A stretch of DNA of 64,000 nt. Origin: Myxococcus landrumus. Lineage in GTDB: Bacteria; Myxococcota; Myxococcia; Myxococcales; Myxococcaceae. A model generated the notes under the pieces. It did not search any database and was not told the origin of the DNA. It saw nothing but the letters and a program-made list of their open reading frames with translations. The position numbers were made by a program, and so were the translations under genes. This document shows, piece by piece, positions 38,148-46,339 of this stretch. Position 1 is the stretch's first letter; each line of letters opens with the position of its first letter. The stretch is taken from NCBI RefSeq assembly GCF_017301635.1, contig NZ_CP071091.1:2492001-2556000 (forward strand), read 5' to 3'.

Positions 38148-39008
38148 TCAATGCGATGACGGGGTGACTCCGCGCATGGCGGCCTCGAGGGTGTTGCGGA
38201 TGAGCATGGCAATCGTCATCGGCCCCACACCTCCGGGGACGGGGGTGATGAAGGAGGCGCGCTCGGCGGCGGCGGCGAACTCCACGTCCCCCACCAGCTT
38301 CCCATCCTCCTTCCGGTTCATGCCCACGTCGATGACCACCGCGCCAGGCTTCACCCAGGCACCCTTGACCAGTTCGCGCACCCCCGCCGCGACGACGAGG
38401 ATGTCCGCGCGCGACACCTCCGCCGGCAGGTCGCTCTTGCTGTGGCAGAGCGTCACCGTGGCATTGCGCTGCAGGAGCATCAGCGCCATCGGCTTGCCCA
38501 CGATGTTGCTGCGCCCCACCACCACCGCGTTCTTGCTCGCGGGCTCACAGCCCACCTCTTCCAACAGCCGCATCACGCCCAGCGGTGTACAGGCCCGCGT
38601 CGCCGGACGCCCCAGCAGCAGGTTCCCCGCGTTGAGCGGATGGAAGCCATCCACGTCCTTCTCCGGCCGCACCGCGGAGATGATGGCCTCCGCGTCGAGG
38701 TGCCTGGGCAGCGGCAGCTGCACGAGGATGCCGTGCACGGCGGAGTCCTCGTTGAGCCGGTGCACCAATGCGAGCAGCTCGTCCTGGGAGATGGAGGAGT
38801 CCCGGTGGTGTTCCCAGGAACGGAAGCCCACTTCCTCCGCGGCCTTCTTCTTCCCCGCCACATACACCTGGGACGCGGGGTCGTCTCCCACCCGCACCAC
38901 CGCGAGCCCGGGGATGAGGCCCCGCTCCGCCTGGAGGCGGCTGACTTCCGACTTCACCTCCGCCCGGACGCGCGCGGCCACTGCCTTGCCATCAATCAAC
39001 TGGGCCAT
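38148..39008 (-). CDS. folD: Methylenetetrahydrofolate dehydrogenase/cyclohydrolase
   Basis: A 286-residue bifunctional FolD that interconverts 5,10-methylene-THF, methenyl-THF and 10-formyl-THF with NADP. Signatures are [15 protein letters not shown] (with catalytic Lys), [27 protein letters not shown] (Rossmann) and [12 protein letters not shown]. The length is typical. It is divergent from the J-domain gene. It complements gcvTHP and metF, 9 kb away, in one-carbon metabolism. Confidence 0.97.
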   Translation of the reverse strand: MAQLIDGKAVAARVRAEVKSEVSRLQAERGLIPGLAVVRVGDDPASQVYVAGKKKAAEEVGFRSWEHHRDSSISQDELLALVHRLNEDSAVHGILVQLPLPRHLDAEAIISAVRPEKDVDGFHPLNAGNLLLGRPATRACTPLGVMRLLEEVGCEPASKNAVVVGRSNIVGKPMALMLLQRNATVTLCHSKSDLPAEVSRADILVVAAGVRELVKGAWVKPGAVVIDVGMNRKEDGKLVGDVEFAAAAERASFITPVPGGVGPMTIAMLIRNTLEAAMRGVTPSSH

Positions 39009-39063
39009 AGAGAGGCCCACTCTATGAGAGACTCCGCGGCCTGGCGGGAGGGAAACCGAAGGC

Positions 39064-39885
39064 ATGGGACAAGGAAAAGTGCTGGGGGTGATGCTGGGTC
39101 TCATGGTGGGGCTGCTCATCGGCAACCCCTGGGCCATCATCCTGCTCGGCGTGGTGGGTGGCATCGCCGGGTATCGCTTCGACGAGATGCACTCCCTGCC
39201 CTCCGAGTCCCCGGACGCCCTCGCGGACTTCCCGCCGCTGGAGCCCTCCGCCTTCGCCACGCGGGGTGGACCGCGCGACGCCGCGTCCGTGCAGGAGGAG
39301 TCCGACGCGCACCTCACCCGCAGCCTGTGCGCCCTCTTCGTGGAGGTGGCGCGCGCCGACGGCGAGGTGCGGCGGGAAGAGGTGCGGGAGATTCGCCGCT
39401 ACTTCGAGGAGGTCCTCAAGTACGGCCCGGATTCGCTCGAGTTCGTGCGCGGCCGGCTCAAGGACTTCATCTCCCATCCGCCCAACCTGGATGACGCCGC
39501 GGCCGCCTGTCAGGAGGCCCTCCCGGCGCTCGAGCGACGACGGCTGCTGGAGGCGCTCTTCGAACTGTCCCTCGTGGATGGCGCCCTCCAGCGCTCCGAG
39601 CGCGAGGTGCTGGGACGGGTGGGTGTGGCGCTGGGCCTCTCGGACGCGGAGCAGCGGGCCGTGGCATCGATTCACCTGGGGGACGCGTCGATGCACTACG
39701 AGGTGCTCGGGCTGACCGCCGCCGCCTCGGACTCCGACGTGAAGCGGGCCTTCCGCCGGCTCGCCGCCGAGCTGCACCCCGACAAGCACGCCCACCTGTC
39801 GGGCGAGGACGCCGACGAGGCCGCGCGCCAGTTCCAGGAGGTGCGCGACGCCTATGAGGAAATCCGGCGCCTGCGCGGGCTATAG
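39064..39885 (+). CDS. DjlA-like membrane J-domain protein with TerB domain
   Basis: A 273-residue protein. It has an N-terminal Gly-rich membrane helix ([23 protein letters not shown], about 6-35), a central TerB-like helical domain (about 80-200, with [15 protein letters not shown] and [16 protein letters not shown]) and a C-terminal J domain with HPD in [11 protein letters not shown] near 240. This layout equals E. coli DjlA, an Hsp70 co-chaperone of the inner membrane. It probably stimulates DnaK at the membrane. The next gene starts 52 bp downstream. Confidence 0.9.
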   Translation: MGQGKVLGVMLGLMVGLLIGNPWAIILLGVVGGIAGYRFDEMHSLPSESPDALADFPPLEPSAFATRGGPRDAASVQEESDAHLTRSLCALFVEVARADGEVRREEVREIRRYFEEVLKYGPDSLEFVRGRLKDFISHPPNLDDAAAACQEALPALERRRLLEALFELSLVDGALQRSEREVLGRVGVALGLSDAEQRAVASIHLGDASMHYEVLGLTAAASDSDVKRAFRRLAAELHPDKHAHLSGEDADEAARQFQEVRDAYEEIRRLRGL

Positions 39886-39937
39886 ACGGGGATTACAAAC
39901 AGCCACCGCCCCCGACGACGAGGACACGGGCCGCCCC

Positions 39938-40654
39938 ATGAGCCAGCAGCGCAAGCCACCGCCCAAGAAGAAGGAAGAGGCGTTTCACAACAACCCCTTC
40001 AAGTCCGCCATCAAGTCCATCCAGGACAAGGACAAGCAGGAGGCCCAGGCCCGCGCCGCCGCGGAGACCCAGAAGCGCAAGCCCCCGCCGGCCCCCGCCC
40101 GCGCGGCCAAGGCCCCCCGTGAGAGCGCGGACGACGAGGCCTCCCTCTTCTTCTCCGCCATGGACGGCGTGGCGCAAATCACCAATCGCGGGGAGGCCCC
40201 CAAGACGAACCCGCGCCTGCCGGAGCTCATCGACGACAACGCGGAGGCACTCGCGCAGCTCTCCGAGCTGGTCGAGAGCCAGGGCGACTTCGACATCTCC
40301 GACGCGGGGGAGCTCATCGAGGGCATCAGCCCCGGCGTCGACCGCAACCTGCTGCGCTCCCTGCGCCGGGGCGACTTCCCGCGCACGGGACAGCTGGACC
40401 TGCACGGCCTGACTCAGGCCGAGGCCCGGTCCGCCGCGGAGCGTTTCCTCTCCGACAGCCGCCGCGCCCGCAGACGGTGTGTCCTCATCGTCCATGGCCG
40501 GGGGTTGAACTCCAAGGACCAGGCCCCTGTCTTGAAGACGTGGGTCCGGGAGTGGCTGTCGCAGAAACGCATCAGCGCGATGGTGCTGGCGTTCTGCAGC
40601 GCACGTCCCGAGGACGGGGGAAGCGGAGCGGTGTACGTGCTGCTGAGACGGTAG
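39938..40654 (+). CDS. Smr-domain protein
   Basis: A 238-residue protein. A Lys/Pro/Ala-rich N-terminal 60 residues is followed by a helical stretch. The C-terminal Smr domain (about 150-238) has LDLHGLTQAEA and LIVHGRGLNSKD. Smr domains are nucleic-acid nicking or RNA endonuclease modules, as in the C-terminus of MutS2 and in E. coli SmrA/SmrB. There is no MutS domain here. A role in RNA or DNA quality control is the best inference. ATG 39938 is chosen since it follows the J gene directly. Confidence 0.87.
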   Translation: MSQQRKPPPKKKEEAFHNNPFKSAIKSIQDKDKQEAQARAAAETQKRKPPPAPARAAKAPRESADDEASLFFSAMDGVAQITNRGEAPKTNPRLPELIDDNAEALAQLSELVESQGDFDISDAGELIEGISPGVDRNLLRSLRRGDFPRTGQLDLHGLTQAEARSAAERFLSDSRRARRRCVLIVHGRGLNSKDQAPVLKTWVREWLSQKRISAMVLAFCSARPEDGGSGAVYVLLRR

Positions 40655-40700
40655 CGGCCACGACCTTTACGCGCGCCCGGCACTGTGCATACATGCCGCC

Positions 40701-41696
40701 ATGGCACGCGAATTGATTGACCTGCATATCCACGTGGGCGGCTCGGTGGCCCCCCACATCCTCTGGTCCATCGCTCACCAGCAGGGCTTCAAGCTCCCAG
40801 TCAAGACCTACTTCGACTTCGTGGAGCTCATCACCTCGCGTCCAGGCAAGGTGGGAAGCCTGGATGACTACCTCAAGATTCTCCACACGTGGACGGAGAA
40901 GATTCAGTCGTCGCCGAGCGCCATCGAGCGCTCCGTCTACGAAATCATCGGCAAGGAGTACCGGGGCAGCCGGGTGACGCAAATCGAGCTGCGCTTCAAT
41001 CCCATGAAGCGCAACCTCCACTCGGAGCTGGACCTGGACCACATCATCCACGCGGCGCTGCGAGGCATGGACCGCGCGGTGCTGGAGTACGGGGTGAAGG
41101 TGGGCTTCATCTTCTGCCTGGCCCGCGAGTTCGACCACCGGCTCAACAGCATCCTCGTGGACAAGGCCATCAAGTACCGCACGCGCGGCGTGTACGGCAT
41201 CGACCTGGCGGGCACCGAGACGAACGCCATGGAGCTCAAGCCGGAGGTCGTCGCGCAGTACGAGGACCTGTTCGCCCGGGCGAGGCGCGGCGGGCTCAAG
41301 TGCACGGTGCACACCGGCGAGACGGCGGGCACGGGCGCCGAGGGCGTCATGTCCGTGGTGGAGAAGCTCAAGCCGCACCGCATCGGCCACGGCATCCGCG
41401 CGGCGTATGACGAGAACGCGATGAAGGTGCTGCGCGAGAACGACATCGTCCTGGAGCTGTGCCCCACGTCCAACCTGCACACCAAGGCGGTGGAAGGCGT
41501 GGAGGAGCTGCGCCACATCATCCGCACCTTCTGGGACCGCAAGGTGAAGTTCACCATCAACACGGACGGCCCCTACCTGCTCGAGACGGACATGCGCCGC
41601 GAAATCGAGCTGGTGGAGAGCCACGGCATCCTCACCCCGGAGCAGGTGGATCAAACCCTGGCCTGGGCGCGGCAGTCGTCCTTCATCCCGGGCTGA
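40701..41696 (+). CDS. Adenosine deaminase-like amidohydrolase
   Basis: A 331-residue TIM-barrel deaminase of the adenosine/AMP-deaminase family. The N-terminal metal motif is HIHVGGS (9-15). There follow IELRFNP near 95, HTGETAG near 204 (active-site Glu), HRIGHG near 229, LCPTSNLHTKAV near 255 and NTDGP near 285 with the catalytic Asp. The metal motif has Val instead of Leu and GS instead of the ADA HxHLxG pattern, so the substrate may not be adenosine. It is followed 8 bp later by pyrD, so a nucleotide role is plausible. Confidence 0.85.
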   Translation: MARELIDLHIHVGGSVAPHILWSIAHQQGFKLPVKTYFDFVELITSRPGKVGSLDDYLKILHTWTEKIQSSPSAIERSVYEIIGKEYRGSRVTQIELRFNPMKRNLHSELDLDHIIHAALRGMDRAVLEYGVKVGFIFCLAREFDHRLNSILVDKAIKYRTRGVYGIDLAGTETNAMELKPEVVAQYEDLFARARRGGLKCTVHTGETAGTGAEGVMSVVEKLKPHRIGHGIRAAYDENAMKVLRENDIVLELCPTSNLHTKAVEGVEELRHIIRTFWDRKVKFTINTDGPYLLETDMRREIELVESHGILTPEQVDQTLAWARQSSFIPG

Positions 41697-41704
41697 GCGC
41701 ACGC

Positions 41705-42799
41705 ATGTACGGACTGACTCGCTCGCTCCTCTTCCAGTTCTCCGCGGAGCGAGCGCACCGGCTGGGCATCGCCGGCCTGCGCCAGCTGGGCCACTTCCGG
41801 GGCCTGTGCCAGTCGATGCGCGCGCGCACGCTGCAGGGCACCACCGACGCGATGGCCGTGGAGGTGGCGGGCCTGCGCTTCGCCCACCCGGTGGCCCTGG
41901 CGGCGGGCCTGGACAAGGACGCGGAGGCGGTGGACGGCCTGTTCGCCTGCGGTTTCTCCGCCGTGGAGATTGGGACGATTACGCCCCGCCCCCAGCCCGG
42001 CAACCCGCTGCCCCGGCTGTTCCGACTGCCGGAGCACCAGGCCATCATCAACCGCATGGGCTTCAACAACCACGGCGCCACCGTGGCCGCGGCCCACCTG
42101 CGTCAGCGCGACTGGCACCCGGGCCCCCTGGGCGTCAACGTGGGCAAGAACAAGGACACGCCGCTGGAGCAGGCGGTGGACGACTACGTGGCCTGCGTGG
42201 ACGCGCTCGCGCCCCTGGGCGACTACGTGGTGGTCAACGCCTCGTCTCCCAACACCCCGGGCCTGCGCAAGCTGCAGGAGCCAGAGCAGCTGTCCGCGCT
42301 CCTCGGCACCGTGCAGGAGCGGCTCTCCGCCGTGGCTCCGGGCAAGCCCCTCTTCCTCAAGATTGCCCCCGACCTGACGCCCGAGGCGGTGGATGAAGTG
42401 GTGGACGTCGCGCGCGCGCGGAAGCTCGCGGGACTCATCGCCACCAACACCACGGTGGCGCGTCCGTTCGAGCATCCGCTGGCGAAGGAGGCCGGAGGCC
42501 TGTCCGGCGCCCCCGTGCGGGAGCCCGCCAACGCCGTCATCCGGCGCGCATATCAGCGCTCGGGAGGCGCGCTGCCCATCATCGGCGTGGGGGGTGTCTT
42601 CTCCGCCCAGGACGTCTACGAGAAGCTGCGCGCGGGTGCGTCCGTGGTGCAGGTCTACACGGGATTCATCTACGAGGGGCCCGGCATGGTGCGCCGCATC
42701 CTCCCCGCACTGGCCCAGCTGCTGGCGAAGGACGGCTTCACCCGCGTCACGCAAGCCATTGGCGCGGACCATCCGGGGCTGAAGCCCCCCGCGAGCTGA
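41705..42799 (+). CDS. pyrD: Dihydroorotate dehydrogenase (quinone), class 2
   Basis: A 364-residue FMN enzyme that oxidises dihydroorotate to orotate and passes electrons to quinone. The N-terminal amphipathic helices (YGLTRSLLFQFSAERAHRLG) form the membrane/quinone tunnel of class 2. Core motifs are ALAAGLDKDAEAVDGL, GTITPRPQPGNPLPRLF, NRMGFNNHG and the catalytic serine in NASSPNTPGLR. It ends ahead of two hairpins at 42806-42841 and 42897-42933. Confidence 0.96.
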   Translation: MYGLTRSLLFQFSAERAHRLGIAGLRQLGHFRGLCQSMRARTLQGTTDAMAVEVAGLRFAHPVALAAGLDKDAEAVDGLFACGFSAVEIGTITPRPQPGNPLPRLFRLPEHQAIINRMGFNNHGATVAAAHLRQRDWHPGPLGVNVGKNKDTPLEQAVDDYVACVDALAPLGDYVVVNASSPNTPGLRKLQEPEQLSALLGTVQERLSAVAPGKPLFLKIAPDLTPEAVDEVVDVARARKLAGLIATNTTVARPFEHPLAKEAGGLSGAPVREPANAVIRRAYQRSGGALPIIGVGGVFSAQDVYEKLRAGASVVQVYTGFIYEGPGMVRRILPALAQLLAKDGFTRVTQAIGADHPGLKPPAS

Positions 42800-42805
42800 A
42801 AGAGA

Positions 42806-42841
42806 AACGCCGGGATGCGCCCTGGAGGACGTCCCGGCGTT
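42806..42841. terminator. Hairpin after pyrD
   Basis: AACGCCGGGA (42806-42815) pairs exactly with TCCCGGCGTT (42832-42841). It lies just after the pyrD stop. There is no U-run; it may be a stabilising or weak terminator structure. Confidence 0.55.
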
Positions 42842-42887
42842 CAGGGCCCCGCGCCTCTCACCACGGTTCGTGGGGGCAGCAGGGCTG

Positions 42888-42933
42888 AAAAAGTGAGCGC
42901 TCGCCGGCGCCTTGGAGTTTCACCGGCGAGCGC
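42888..42933 (-). terminator. Intrinsic terminator of the DUF4097-like gene
   Basis: GCGCTCGCCGG (42897-42907) and CCGGCGAGCGC (42923-42933) form an 11-bp stem. Read leftward, the hairpin is followed by CACTTTTT (42896-42888 region), the expected tail. It serves the minus-strand gene ending at 42973. Confidence 0.75.
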
Positions 42934-42972
42934 CCCGGGCCGTCTGACTAGGAGACGGGCCTCGAAAGCCAT

Positions 42973-43656
42973 TTATTCTTGAACCGTCAGCGAGCCGCCC
43001 ACGGTGCTGACTTCCACCTGATGGGTGCCCGCGCCGTAGGTCCGGGACTTGGAGCCCAGGGAGACGGACTTCCCGTTGAAACTCCCCCCAACGGAACTGA
43101 ATTCCACCGTGGCATCCGCTCGCTCCGGCAGCTTCAGCCGGACGTCACCCGACACCGTGCTGATTTCGACACCCTCGAGCTTCCGGGGAGCCAGTACCAC
43201 TTCCCCTTTAACGGTACTCACCGACAACCGTCGCTCCGAACCGTTCACTTCCACACGGCCGTCCACGGCGGACACGCGCTGCTCACCCTTCACGCCCTGC
43301 ACCGTCACCGCCGCGTTGACGACCGACACCTCCACCGCTGACTCGCGCGGCACCTTCACCACGAAACGCACCGGGCTGATGCCCTTGCACGACTGCCTCC
43401 GCTCCTCGCAGGGGCCGCAGCACACCCTCGCCCGGATGTCGTCACCCTCCTGGGTAACCTCCACCTCAGTCGCCTTCCGGCCACTGTCCGGATTTTCCGG
43501 AACCGCCTCGATTACCACGCTATTCCCGTCTACCGCATCTACGCGAACCGCGCCATCAACATTGGAGACGTGGACCTGAGGGGTCCCATCCGTGTCGAAT
43601 TTCCAAGACTGCGGAGCCGCGGTGGACGCCAACACGACCAGAAGTGGAAACAACAT
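42973..43656 (-). CDS. Exported DUF4097-like beta-repeat protein
   Basis: A 227-residue protein with a short signal peptide (MLFPLLVVLASTAAP). The mature chain repeats the pattern VSNVDGAVRVDAVDG, VSAVDGRVEVNG, VSTVKGEVVL, ISTVSGDVRL and FSSVGGSFNG, each a beta-turn of 15-20 residues. This is the layout of DUF4097/DUF4098 putative adhesins with a beta-solenoid. A cysteine pair CCGPCEERRQSC lies near residue 75. It is probably periplasmic or surface-exposed. Function is unknown in the family. Confidence 0.8.
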   Translation of the reverse strand: MLFPLLVVLASTAAPQSWKFDTDGTPQVHVSNVDGAVRVDAVDGNSVVIEAVPENPDSGRKATEVEVTQEGDDIRARVCCGPCEERRQSCKGISPVRFVVKVPRESAVEVSVVNAAVTVQGVKGEQRVSAVDGRVEVNGSERRLSVSTVKGEVVLAPRKLEGVEISTVSGDVRLKLPERADATVEFSSVGGSFNGKSVSLGSKSRTYGAGTHQVEVSTVGGSLTVQE

Positions 43657-43761
43657 GAGAGGTGCTCCGAGGTAGGGTGGGAACACCCCACCTTACGGAG
43701 AAGCCAGCGCTCCCATTGCTGGCGAGCGACGCGAAGTATCCACGGCGGTCTGACATGCCCT

Positions 43762-44910
43762 CTAAGGGCCGTGGACCACTCGTTGATACAGCGCGTCATG
43801 GAGGCGGACCAGGCGCTCCAGGGAGAGCTCCCGCGCGACGAACTCCCGGGCCTCCTTCCCCATGCGGCGGGCCTTCTCGGGCTGGGACAGGAGCTGGTTG
43901 AAGGCCTGGGCCAGCTGGGCGGGACGCTCGGGGGGAACCACGAGTCCCCGCTCGCCGTCGCGGACCAGGTCCGTGTTTCCCCCGACGCGGGTCACCACCA
44001 TGGGGAGTCCGGCCGCCATGCCCTCCATGACGGCGTTGGACATGCCCTCCGCGCTGGAGCAGAGGACACCCAGGGTCGCCCGGGCGCAGATGGCGGCGAC
44101 GTCCGTCCGGTGCCGGAGGAAGTGCACGGTCTCCGACACCCCCAGCTCCGCGGCCAGCTTCTCCAGCCCCTTGCGGCGGGGGCCGTCGCCCACGAGGAAC
44201 GCATGCAGGGGCGTGCCGCCGTGGTGGAGCATGGCCAGCGCGAGGAGCAGGTCCTCCTGGCGCTTCACCGGGTGGTTCATGTTCGCGACGTGGACGAGGA
44301 TGGGCGCGTCGCCGGTGTCCGGCAGGGGCGCCTTGAGGCCCTCGCGCATGCGAGCGTCGAAGCGCGCCAGGTCCAGCCCGTTGTGAATCACGGAGATGCG
44401 CGCGGCGGGCAGGCCCTCCTCGTCGACCAGTTGCCGGCGGATGGCCTCCGCGTTGACGACGACATGGTCCGCCATCGCCGTCAGCCTAGAGTGCACCGCG
44501 CGGCGGGCGGGGCCCTGCCAATGGGACAGGTCCAGGCGTCCGACGATGACCTTGGCGCCAGCGAGCTTCGCGGCCGGCACGGCGATGAGCGAGGAATAGA
44601 AGTCGTGCACGTGGACCAGGTCCACGCGGTGGGAGCGCAGCCAGCGGGCCATGCGCAGCACCTGGTACGCGGTGTTGGCCTGCGCGACGGAGCCCTTGAG
44701 CGGAAAGGTCTCCGCCGTGTAGCCCAGCTTCCACACCGCGCCCATCAGCGGCCCCGCGTCCTCCAGCACGGAGACCTGGAGCTGGTAGCTGGGGGGCAGG
44801 CCCCGGAGCAACTCCAGCACCTGCACCTCCGTCCCGCCGATGTGGAAGGAGCGAGTGAACTGCACCAGGCGCACGGGCCGGGCGCCCATGCTGGGATCTT
44901 CACGCCGCAT
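43762..44910 (-). CDS. Group 1 (GT4-type) glycosyltransferase
   Basis: A 382-residue GT-B glycosyltransferase. The start ATG 44910 (MRREDPSMGARPVRL) is preceded by GGGAGGGG and overlaps the end of the upstream gene by 11 bp. It has HIGGTEVQVLELL in the acceptor domain, VHVHDFYSSLI near 105, NAEAIRRQLVDEEG near 175 and the donor-site segments VLCSSAEGMSNAVMEGMAAG with the ExxE-like motif and VVTRVGGNTDLV. It should add a sugar from a nucleotide donor to a glycolipid or polysaccharide, with the O-antigen-ligase-like partner. Confidence 0.9.
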   Translation of the reverse strand: MRREDPSMGARPVRLVQFTRSFHIGGTEVQVLELLRGLPPSYQLQVSVLEDAGPLMGAVWKLGYTAETFPLKGSVAQANTAYQVLRMARWLRSHRVDLVHVHDFYSSLIAVPAAKLAGAKVIVGRLDLSHWQGPARRAVHSRLTAMADHVVVNAEAIRRQLVDEEGLPAARISVIHNGLDLARFDARMREGLKAPLPDTGDAPILVHVANMNHPVKRQEDLLLALAMLHHGGTPLHAFLVGDGPRRKGLEKLAAELGVSETVHFLRHRTDVAAICARATLGVLCSSAEGMSNAVMEGMAAGLPMVVTRVGGNTDLVRDGERGLVVPPERPAQLAQAFNQLLSQPEKARRMGKEAREFVARELSLERLVRLHDALYQRVVHGP

Positions 44911-46189
44911 GGCCGGTCCCCTCCCACGTCCCCGACGGACCGGCGGGTGCACGCCCTGCTTCCAGCGCGCCTTCCGCCTCCGTCGCCTGCTCCGCGCGAG
45001 CGATGCGCTCCGCCGCCGCGGCCAGTCCGAAGAGGATGTAGCAGTGCGCGGAGAGGATGTAGCCGGAGAACAAGTCACACGTCAGGTAGCCCGCGATGGA
45101 GGCCGACAGCGCTCGCGCGAGCCACCCCACATCCCGGCTGCGCGACGCGGCGAACGTGCCTCCGGCGGCGCCTCCCGTGAACACCATGAAGAGGGCCATC
45201 CCCACCCAGCCCAGCTCTCCAATCACATCCAGGAAGATGTTGTGCGCGACGTACGCACGGCGGGCCTCGGGGGGCGCGTACTCCGCCCACGCGAAGCGGA
45301 AGCTCCCCGCGCCCACGCCCAGGAGCGGGCGGTCCAGGCTCATGCGGCTGGCCACCTGCCACGCGTAGACGCGCCCCATCGCCGAGGCATCCTCGTGGAA
45401 GGCGGCCACCGTCTCGTTGCGCTGCCAGAAGCTGTCGGGCGCGAACACCACCAGGCCCACGACGAAGAGCGAGCCCACCACAATCGCCTGGATGCGGCGC
45501 TTCTCGCGGATGGCCCACAGGCCCATGGCCACGGACAAGCCGATGAAGCCACCGCGCGAGTGCGAGACGACGATGGCAATCACCGCCAGCACCGCCGCCA
45601 CCAGACACGCCAGCCGCCATGCCCACGGAGAGCCCTTGCGCGCCATGAAGGCCACCGCCAGGGGCACCACCAGCACCATGTTCATGGCCATGTGGTTCGG
45701 GTCCGCGTACACGCCCACCCAGCGCGCGCGGAAGCCCTCCACCAGGTCCTCCCCCACCCGATACCAGTCGATGACACCAATGGACGTCACCATCGAGGCG
45801 ACCACCATGGCCCCGCAGACGACGGCCAGTCTGCGCTGGTTCGTGATGACGTTGACGACGGTGAGGTAGATGGCCGTCAGCTTGATGAGCTCGATGCCGG
45901 TGTAGCTCGCGGCCTCCGGGTTCACCGCCCAGGAGACGGACATCAGCGCCAGGGTCGAGAAGCCGATGAGCGCCCAGCCCCGAGGACCATCCAAGGAGAG
46001 CGGCTCCGCCCGTCCCAACCTCCGCACCACCATCAACCCCGCGGCCATCCCCGATGTCACCAACGCCAGCCGCAGCGGCGCGAGCGCGGGAATCCACTCC
46101 CCGGGCACCGCGTACATCACCGCCGCGAACGCGGTCAGCGCATAGAAGGCCCACACGTCACGGCGCTGCCCCTGCTCTCCCGGCACCAT
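44900..46189 (-). CDS. O-antigen ligase/polymerase-family membrane protein
   Basis: A 429-residue membrane protein with about 10-12 transmembrane helices and a large periplasmic loop. The Wzy_C signature GVGAGSFRFAWAEY, followed by AHNIFLDVIGELGWVGMALF, carries the His and Glu residues typical of WaaL/Wzy enzymes. These join O-polysaccharide to lipid A-core or polymerise O-units. The ATG at 46189 has GAGGAGGG just upstream. It is translationally coupled to the downstream glycosyltransferase. Whether it ligates or polymerises cannot be told from sequence. Confidence 0.87.
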   Translation of the reverse strand: MVPGEQGQRRDVWAFYALTAFAAVMYAVPGEWIPALAPLRLALVTSGMAAGLMVVRRLGRAEPLSLDGPRGWALIGFSTLALMSVSWAVNPEAASYTGIELIKLTAIYLTVVNVITNQRRLAVVCGAMVVASMVTSIGVIDWYRVGEDLVEGFRARWVGVYADPNHMAMNMVLVVPLAVAFMARKGSPWAWRLACLVAAVLAVIAIVVSHSRGGFIGLSVAMGLWAIREKRRIQAIVVGSLFVVGLVVFAPDSFWQRNETVAAFHEDASAMGRVYAWQVASRMSLDRPLLGVGAGSFRFAWAEYAPPEARRAYVAHNIFLDVIGELGWVGMALFMVFTGGAAGGTFAASRSRDVGWLARALSASIAGYLTCDLFSGYILSAHCYILFGLAAAAERIARAEQATEAEGALEAGRAPAGPSGTWEGTGHAA

Positions 46190-46339
46190 GTCCCTCCTCC
46201 TCTGGCAGTCCCACGCCTCGAGCGTCGCGTGGGCCAGACAGAAGCAGACGACGTGCCAGTCTCCAGGCGCGCAAGGCCCCGGAACTTCACAGGATGGAGG
46301 GCCCCGACCACTCCCCGAGGCCCTCCGGGACTGAAAAAG

